Below, piece by piece: positions 56,049 through 64,000 of a stretch of DNA of 64,000 nucleotides. Location of the stretch: assembly GCA_025201375.1 (NCBI GenBank), contig JAIWZP010000002.1, positions 744,001-808,000 on the forward strand, in the 5' to 3' direction. The stretch is from Gongronella butleri. Its lineage: Eukaryota > Mucoromycota > Mucoromycetes > Mucorales > Cunninghamellaceae. Position numbers and translations under genes: made by a program. The notes under the pieces were generated by a model, which was given only the letters and a program-made list of their open reading frames with translations, searched no databases and was not told the origin of the DNA. How positions within the stretch are numbered: position 1 is the first letter of the stretch; every line of letters starts with the position of its first letter.

Positions 56049-59000
56049 ATGACCACGACAGCTGTCAGGTACGAATTGACGAGAAAACGAGACGACGCCC
56101 GCGTCAAAATTAACCCCGAGCGTCCCCTTTTTTGCCCTTTTTTTTTGTTTAACCTATAGAGTCGCGCTCCGCGTGCGGCCACTCACCGAAAAAGAGCAGT
56201 ACAACAATGCGACAGAATGCATTACGTTTCTTCCCAATGAGCCGCAGGTTCTTATTGGCAAGGATCACTCGTTTACTTACGATTACGTGTACGATACGCA
56301 GTCCACACAGCAGGCCATTTACACACAGGCCGTTGCGCCGCTCGTCAACAAATTCGTCGATGGGTAATCGATAATCCTTTTTTTTTTTTTTTTTACCGAC
56401 GACCATTGCTCACCCGATCTTTTTTTTTTTTAAAAAAATCAGCTTCAATGCGACGATTCTTGCTTACGGGTAACGATTTCATTTAAGCGACAAGGCGAAT
56501 TGCAGCGCTGATCTTTGTCTTGTTTTCTCTTAAAGGCAAACCGGCTCTGGGAAGACATATAGCATGGGAACGGCCCTCGACGAGCATTTACACTCTGAGT
56601 ATCAGGGTAAAACAACAAAAAACTTTCTGTCAATGGGTGTTTCCATTGCGACATTTTTGCAAATCCTAACCTCCTTTTTGTTTGAAGGGATTGTGCCTCG
56701 TTTCATCCATGAGCTGTTCCAGCGATTGGAGAGTAAGGGGCATGATTTCCAAGTGCATGCATCGTTTCTTGAGCTGTACAATGAAGAAATCATCGATTTG
56801 TTAAATGTACAAGAGAGCAGCGAGCGACGGCGGATATCCAGTAACAGCAGCGGCGTGCATGGCGCGTCGTTTCATGGGACAACATGCGACATCAACATCC
56901 GAGAAGACATGCAGGGCCAGATCTATTGGACGGGCGTGCGCGAGGAAGCATGTGCAACCCCCGATGACCTTGTTGGTGTGCTGACCAGGGGCTCGCTGTG
57001 CCGCACCACTGGCGCGACCGACATGAATGCGGTGTCGTCGCGATCGCATGCGATTCTGACCGTCACACTCAAGCAAACGGTGCCTGATGATGCTGACGAC
57101 AACGAAAAAGTGCATCAACACGACGCCACCCGTGACACGACCACGGCTCCATTGCACCCACACGACGACAACAGCAACAGACACGATCATGATCATTCTA
57201 CCATGTCCCACACTCCGGCCACTTCTATTGGCACGACCCTGCCGCCGCGCAAGACAAAGGTTCTCGTGAGCAAATTCCACTTTGTCGATCTTGCTGGCTC
57301 TGAAAGGGTAAGGTCACACTCAAAAAAAAAAAAAAAAAAAACCTGAAACGAGGGAGGAGGCCCTTTTTTAATTCTTTTATTTGTGATTTTTTTTAAAGTT
57401 GAAACGGACGAATGCGCAAGGCGACCGAGCACGTGAGGGCATTGCAATCAATTCTGGTCTGCTAGCGCTTGGCAATGTGATTAGCGCGCTAGGGGACGAG
57501 TCGCGGCGTGCAAGTCACGTGCCATACCGCGATTCTAAGCTGACGCGGCTGTTGCAAGACTCGTTGGGCGGCAATTCGCAGACGCTCATGGTGGCATGCG
57601 TGTCGCCGGCGGATGCCAACTTTGCCGAGACGCTGAGCACGCTAAAGTATGCGAATCGCGCGCGCAACATCAAGAACAAGGTGTGCATCAATCAAGAATT
57701 CGCGGGATCGTCGATGCAGGTGAACCAACTTCGTGCGCAGGTGGCGCGTCTTCGCCTGGAGCTTCAATCGGTCAAGACATCGCAAGATATGACGATTCCG
57801 ATGCAATTGGAGCTCCAACGGCTGCGACAGCGACTCAAGCAGACATCCGATCAATTGGTCCAAGCATCTGCTCAGCGCGACACGCTTTTGCTCGAGCGCG
57901 ACGTGGCGTACCATGTGCAAGAAGAAGGTGTTGGTGACGTGCCACGGCTGTGGGAGCAGCTCAATTGGCTGATAGATCACGGCAATGACGACAATGCCAG
58001 TGAAAAAGGGCCCGTGATGCCTGCGGTCAAGCGGATTCTGTCTGACCAGCAAACGATTCAGCAATTGCGTGACGAATTGGCCGACACGCAGGACCGTCTT
58101 GCCTTTTTGGAAGCCGCACAGATGATGCCGCCTCCTCCTTCTCGATCCATGACGTCATCTTGGTCAAATCATGCGAATTTGATGATGCATGCGCACAACA
58201 GCAGCACCACCTCATCCAATAATAACAATCGCATGCTGCTCTCTCACCGCCGCCTCGCACCCACGGCCGCCAACAAGAAAAAACGCGTTCGATTCAACCC
58301 CAGCGCAAGCACCCGGTCGCTCAAATCACAACCTTCGACGCAAACCATGGTCCCCGTGGTCCCCGTGGCCTCACCTCCACAGCAGCCCCCTGTTTCCTTG
58401 CTCCACATCGACGGCTATGACGACATCCAGCAATGGCTAAAGCAGACGGTCGGACCTATGGACACATCATCCACAGGCACGGCCGATCTACGCAACCAAG
58501 TGCGCCAATCCATTAGCAAGGCTCGCTCAGAGATCGAGCGTGGCCTGCAAGTCTTGGAGGATGCAAAGGTAAACTCTAAAAAAAGGAAAAAATAATATGC
58601 AATGCCGCGTGCTGATTTCCCCTGTTTTCTTTTTTTCTTTCTTTTTATTTTTTTAAAAAAAAAAAAGACCGAGCCGTCCGCCAATGACGAATACGACCTG
58701 TTGAATGATGACGAATTGTTCGAGCGCCTGCAGTCCGACGAGAGCAATCTGTATCTCGGCGATCTCGACGACGTAAGGCTAGCGAGAGGAGGGAAAAAAA
58801 AAAAAGAAAAAACCGCCTGTTCTCATTGCTTTTTCCAACACCCCTTTTCCAATCTTAGTGGCCCGATGGACACGAGTCATCTCCGTCATCGTCATCGTCG
58901 ATTTTGCATGCGTCCGAGGTCTCGTTTGGCGCTCACGGGCGTACACATTCGAATGGCGCAGATTCGTTGGCGTCAAGCCAGGCGACGGGGCTGGATAGGC

Positions 59001-61753
59001 ACCCACAGTGGTCGCGCATGGTGCAGCAGATCCAGTCGGACATCCAAGTCAAGGAAGAACTGGTATCTCAGCTGGAGCGCAGCGAAACCGAGTATGCGAG
59101 CATGCGCAAGCAATTCGAAGACAAATTGCACGTGTTGCACTCGGAGATCATGCAATTGAAGCAGCAGCGCGACGAAATCAACAAGGCGCCACGGCGACCA
59201 AGCCAGCAAGATCATCAGCAATTGCGCGATTTGAAGCACGCATACGAAAGCAAGCTCAAGCACCTTTTGGCCCAATTGTCGGATGTGAGGCGCAAATATG
59301 CTCAGACCACGAGCGCCATCCAGACGTCACGCAATCAAAACGAGAGCATGCTGAGGGCGCTCAAGGTGCACGTGGAAAGCCTCAAGATGGAGAAGCGGCG
59401 CATGGTCAAGCGCATGAAGGAGGAAGCTGAGCGTGTCAAGGAACAAATGCACCACCATGAGCGCGAGATCCAGCAGCTGCGCCGCAAGCAGTCGCGTCAA
59501 CTCGAGTCGCGCAACCGTCTTGAGCGCGAAACACGCCAATTGCAACGCTTACTCCAAAAACGCGTCGACGAGGCCACGGTGGCCAAGCAACAACTCAAGC
59601 AAGTGATTGCCGTGGTGAAAAAGGCGGTGTGCGAGGGTGGCATGCTCGACGACCGCCTCTTGTCGCGGTGTTCCAGCTTTTTACGCGTCGGACCCATCCG
59701 CCACGCGTCCAATGCGTCTTCGACGCGTCGTTTGATGCCCAATTCGTCGGCATCGTCGAATGTGCGCCATCACCACGCACTCCTGCACTTGCCCCTGGCC
59801 ACACGCGTCTCGAAAAAGAAGCAATTGCTCGACCAGGCGCTTATGCAGCATTTGCACGGCAAGCAGATCCTCATGGAAATGCAAAAGCTCGTTTCCAAAC
59901 GCGACAGCCTTGTCAAGGAAAAAGTCGAGCTCATTGCGCAAAAGGAAGACTTCCAGCAGGCCGACGACCACGCTTCCACCATGGCCCTTGATGCCGCTGT
60001 GCAGCAATGCATGGATGAACGACTCGATACATTGGAAGCCGAGATCAATTATCTGGACGCGCGCATGTACCACTTGCAACAGCAGCAATGGCAGCAGATG
60101 CATCAACAGCAACAGCAGCAACAACAGCAGCAGGAACAACATGCGGCCGACCAGCAACAAGCCATGCGCGGTGAAAAACGCGTCACTTTTGCCGACCAAG
60201 TGACGACTTTCAGCCATACCACCTCCCGTATGCGCAATGGACCGAAAAAGGCCAATGCCGCGCAAGAATTGGCCGCGCTCGAGCTCCAATTCACCGTGCC
60301 TGCCGGTGCGGACCCCGATGTGGCGCATGACATGGCTTTACGGCTGATCCAGTCATCGCAACCCGATGAATGCCGCAACTTGATGCAATCGCTCGTGTCC
60401 GACATGATTGCGCTCCAAATGGGCGAGTATCAGCGATCGCGTCATATCATGCAGCTCGAGAAAACCATCGACGACCTGCAAACCAGCCTGCTTACCATGA
60501 AACAGGCCGCCATTACTACGGCCACGCAACACGAAAAGAAGATCCGAGGCCTTGAACATCAGATGCTCCTGAAAGACCAGCAAAAGCAACAACAGAGCCG
60601 CCGCCTGTCCACGAGTTCCACGCAATCGTCGCTTTCGCATTATTCCTCCTTTTCCATCCCGTCCTCTTCCAACATTTCCTCGGCGGCCATGATGCAAGTG
60701 GGGTCCAATGGCAGCCACGCTTCGTCCAATGCATCGTCATCATCCGCCGCACCACCCATGCCCCCACCACGCCGCATCAGCCTGGTTGCCGACGACGAAG
60801 TCGATTCTGCCATTGATCTCCGCGGCGATATCGATTGCCATCACGTCACCACCAGTCTCCAGATCTTTGACAAGATTTACGAGCAAGGCATGCGCGCCGC
60901 CACCAGTGACCAGCATTTGGACTATCATCTTGGCGCCTGCTCGCAACAACAACAACAAGAACAACAACAACAACAAGACAATGAGAGAAATCCACCCTTG
61001 CGTCCGCTCAATTCGCCGCTCACCAAGCGCCGCGACTCCATGTCATCGCCCGAGCAATTCCTCCACCAATTGTTCCAGCCATCGTCGTCGGCCAATGTCT
61101 CGCCCACGTCATCTTCGCTGCCATTTTCAAAAAATCATGCTTCTCCACCACAACAGCCGCAACCCTACCAACTCACACGCTCCGTCCAGCATGTGCGTCG
61201 CTCGTCATTGGCATCGACCGACACGTGGGCATCCTCGTCCACCAACAACAACAATAACAATAACAATCTGCCTGCAACATCATCGGCACTGATCCAGGCT
61301 CATTTGCGCCGCCAGCAAGACATGATCCGTCAAAGATCCAATTCACAATCGTCCACCATGTCCGCGTCATTTGCCCCGCCCTCGCCCGCAGCCAGCCTGG
61401 TCTCTTCAGCCGCCAACACGCCGCGCAAACGCCCATCATCCCTGATCCTTACCCCTCTTTCAAAATTCGACATGATCCCCCCGCATCCTCATGCCCCCGC
61501 ACCACTGCCCTCGCCGCGCGCATCGTTCCAGCACAACCAGCGCGCCGCGTCAGCCATGGCCTCCTCCAGACCAAAACCAGCCGCGAATCAGCAATGCACA
61601 CCGCCCACCACCCCATCCACCATCTTTGACCGCCTTGCCACCTCTCACACTCAGGCATCGCACGCAAAACGCTCAGACTCCGCCCTCGGCTTCCATCGCC
61701 ACTCAGCAAGCAGCTTGGATGACCTGCAACAGCGATGGCAAGCACAAGGATGA
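56049..61753 (+). CDS. Kinesin-4 family motor protein (KIF4/KIF21-like)
   Basis: A plus-end microtubule motor. The family organises spindle midzones and limits microtubule growth. Exons 56049-56068, 56160-56363, 56443-56469, 56536-56606, 56688-57307, 57399-58568, 58668-58772 and 58859-61753 give 1703 residues. The motor (residues 1 to about 407) has VALRVRPL, P-loop GQTGSGKT (84-91, Lys90), SSRSHAIL (switch I), VDLAGSER (switch II) and [20 protein letters not shown], the KIF4/21/7 form. An insert of about 70 residues rich in His/Asp/Thr lies between switch I and switch II. A neck and long coiled coils follow (about residues 420-530 and 780-1050), with several poly-Gln tracts and a Ser-rich, disordered tail after about residue 1300. 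No WD repeats are seen, so it differs from animal KIF21. Confidence 0.94.
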
Positions 61754-61847
61754 GCCAAAAAAAAAAAAAAAAAAACGTGAAAAAACGAACATTTGTCGGC
61801 ATCCTGTATCCACTGTCCCTCTGTATCCACCCCTGTATCCATGTATC

Positions 61848-61853
61848 AATAAA
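61848..61853 (+). terminator. Polyadenylation signal (kinesin-4)
   Basis: AATAAA 95 nt past the kinesin stop, after three TGTATCCA-type words. Inferred from motif and position. Confidence 0.55.
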
Positions 61854-62369
61854 AAAATGTATATTTATTCTCTTGTCATCAGGGAAAGCCAATGGGTCAT
61901 GATTTTTATGCGATTTGAATGGCTATTTTTTTTTTTTTTGGGCCAATGCGCAAGCAATGGATGTCAAACTTTTGTGGTATTCTTTGAATGAAAAGAGGAC
62001 AAGTGGGTAAACTTTTTGACCGAGATCATATTGCTGGAACGCAAAGAACCTTGGCCATTCTACAGATGTATTTTGACATTTTGATAAGTGATCCAAGCTG
62101 GATTGAGTTTTAATCGCGTCAGAATGGCTGCAGATGCTTTGGGCCACCGTTTTAGTCGCGTGTGATGCAAATTAAAAATGGAAATCAATTCGCTGATTAC
62201 CGAGAAACCCCATTTTACAATTCATTCGATACAATTTGCCCTTTCTCTCTTTATACTGACAATTTCAGCCCGCTTGTTTTTCTTGCAAAAGGCGTGGCGA
62301 GTGTCGCCCTTTTTAATGAGCCATCAGTCACTATAAGCGTAGCACCGAGACGAGACGCATCAAAGGAAT

Positions 62370-63130
62370 TCACAAAAAACATCGGTTTTCGCAAAAATGA
62401 CATTGAGCAAAGCAATGCACGAGAGGTCAAAAGTCATCGCGTTCGATGCAGATTGCTCGTCCGGTTCGAATGAGCTCATTTTCGAGGCGCTGCGATAACC
62501 GGATCATGAGCAATGGCGTCGAACAAAAATGGCCAAAAATCCCTGATGTACCCTCGAGAGAAAAAAAATCGCGAAACCAAGGCTCTCCAATTGCCGCGCC
62601 ACTTGTCCCGCCATGTAAATGCGTTCATTTATCCGTGGAAATCAAAAGAAAAATTTAGGGTTTATCAGCGCGGTTCGGAGCAAATGCCATTTTGTGACAT
62701 TTTACCTATCGTTTTACGATCTGTGTAGCGCGACGAAACTTGGCCCCTGAGACTCAAAACTCGTGTCATTCGAAACAGAAGATCCTTGCCATCATGCCCG
62801 TGTTCTCGATCACAGGAAATCATGCATTGGATCTGGCGCGGTGCGCAGTCAAAGTGAACCCATGATTTTGGCGATTTTTCGACGCGTGCTATCTCGCGTC
62901 ACAGACGTGATGCACGCGTCAGATTCATTCATCTATTGTATCCTGCTCATGTCTTGCCGTAGGATCCAAAAACGAGCGCGTCTTGTCATGTTTTTGTCGA
63001 GCTAGAAGCTGCCAAAGAATTTTCTTTTTTTGCTCATAGCACGAAATTGCGCTGGGCGACCCACGACTTTTATGCCATTTTTACAAGCAAGTACAATGCG
63101 GTCTATCTTGTCACCGAGTTTGGCGCAAAT
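62370..63130 (+). repeat. Dispersed repeat family A, copy 3
   Basis: Aligns with copies 1 and 2 in the same orientation: CGGTTCGAATGAGCTC near 62464, ATGAGCAATGGCGTCGAAC near 62505, CGCCATGTAAATGCG near 62610, AACGAGCGCGTCTTGTCATG near 62972, and the ACCGAGTTTGG end near 63113. It is more diverged than copies 1 and 2 are from each other, and its middle third (about 62640-62820) is the hardest to align. Confidence 0.8.
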
Positions 63131-64000
63131 CAACAATGGTGAAATTTTATTTTTTTCGGCCGGCACCGAAATTGGCCAATTTTCATTTCAGCTCGTACTT
63201 GGCATCGAGTCGGCCAACAGAGACGTGTGTGGGCTTGAACGAACGTCTGGAACGGCCTTGACTCTTTCTGGAGCTGGAGGTGACCAATTACGCTGTACGA
63301 TGGTGCTCAAAAAAGCCAAATGGACGTTTTACATCATCGTCGCTCTGTTGTCGTTCATTTCGCTGCTTACAAAGCATCCCGATGGCCCCATCGAGACCAC
63401 GGCTGTTCCTGCATCGAATTGTTCCCGCGGCCCCACACTTTTTGAAGCGATTTACAGGATGAACTTTTTTTTTCCACCGTCCGCAGTTCATTACCCGCTC
63501 GCCAGGCAAAAAAGTGCCTGCATGTGCGCTGGCCGTCATTGGGCCACCCACTGACACCTGGCCATCCCAATGCCACTATTTGCCAAAGAAGATCTCCCAC
63601 GACTTTGTCGATGGAAACCGATCGATCCAGGCCCATTTCATCGTTTCCAGGACACGATCTCGGCAACGATCGAACATGCACCGATTTTTTTTTACCATGC
63701 CGTTGTCGTCGACGCTCGCGCCCGTGCGCGCGGGGAAAAAGCATGGGCTACATAGTGCATGAATCTAGCACTGTGCCGCATAAACGGGCGTCATTGCTCC
63801 TTTTCTCGCGTCGTCGTCGAATTTTTTTTGATCAAATTGGGGGGTGGGAGAGTCCCCATATGCCTTTTTTGGGCGCTTTCCCGCCACCTCGATCGATCTT
63901 GTTCGCTCCAGATGCGCAGCATTCAAGGTTGAGCAAAAAAAAAACCAAAAAAAACAACGCAATTTCCCCTTTTTGGCCGCCTTGAAGTCCATTGCCATGG

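Larger units (their letters stand above)
61754..64000. other. Gene-free right end with repeat A3
   Basis: An A-run (about 61757-61775) and a poly(A) signal follow the kinesin stop. Repeat copy A3 fills about 62370-63130. From 63140 to 64000 the frames are open on both strands but match no family. On the minus strand a methionine at 63998 starts a short frame that may be the first exon of a gene running from the window edge, which I cannot support. Confidence 0.5.

Noticed and set aside
63765..63998. Minus-strand frame starting MAMDFKAAKK at the right edge
   Set aside because: Only a possible first exon. The rest of the frame is biased, and no context is available beyond the window.
1..64000. 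CRISPR arrays, bacterial operons, riboswitches, rRNA genes
   Set aside because: None seen. Introns and gene content show nuclear eukaryotic DNA, and no regularly spaced short direct repeats with unique spacers occur.

Overview
This window reads as nuclear DNA of a fungus. The protein set includes a secreted M36 fungalysin, an Ecl1-family zinc protein, fungal-type Ras1, a TEN1-like telomere protein and an alcohol O-acetyltransferase. Most genes carry several short introns (about 45-560 nt) with GT-AG ends, pre-mRNA-like A and T homopolymer runs, and no operon structure. SCAI and a kinesin-4 in the same genome suggest an early-diverging lineage such as Mucoromycota. I infer this from gene content only and cannot name the species. 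Exon coordinates below were built by hand from frame, splice signals and family conservation. Wherever I give a total length, the exon lengths sum to a multiple of three.

Layout. 0.5-9.1 kb: tubulin cofactor C (-), fungalysin (+), SCAI (-). 10.4-16.4 kb: Ecl1-like (-), serine palmitoyltransferase LCB2 (-), TEN1-like (-), NMN adenylyltransferase (+). 16.4-18.5 kb: gene-free, with dispersed repeat copy A1. 18.5-23.6 kb: Arp3 (-), an unrecognised Cys-motif/coiled-coil protein (+), holocytochrome c synthase (+). 23.6-27.9 kb: gene-free, with a palindromic TATGATATCATA-rich block and a degenerate tandem repeat. 27.9-38.6 kb is gene-dense: Utp7 (+), Ras1 (-), eIF4E (-), mS38 (+), Nup54 (-), COA3 (+). 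38.6-41.4 kb: an 814-residue disordered protein (-). 41.4-44.2 kb: gene-free, repeat copy A2. 44.2-51.8 kb: RPS18, a FAM133-like basic protein, a PXA-PX-nexinC sorting nexin and an alcohol O-acetyltransferase (all +). 51.8-56.0 kb: gene-free, with a ~490-bp tandem duplication. 56.0-61.8 kb: a 1703-residue kinesin-4 (+). 61.8-64 kb: gene-free, repeat copy A3.

The genes are mostly housekeeping and do not form one pathway. Small functional groups recur: cytoskeleton (TBCC, Arp3, kinesin-4), mitochondrial respiration (holocytochrome c synthase, COA3, mS38), translation and ribosome production (RPS18, Utp7, eIF4E), and lipid or membrane work (LCB2, PX sorting nexin). Four head-to-head pairs share short intergenic regions of 190-450 bp. 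The most unusual content is non-coding: a three-copy dispersed repeat whose open frames show no codon-position bias, other diverged tandem repeats, and introns that often pair an A-run near the donor with a T-run near the acceptor.
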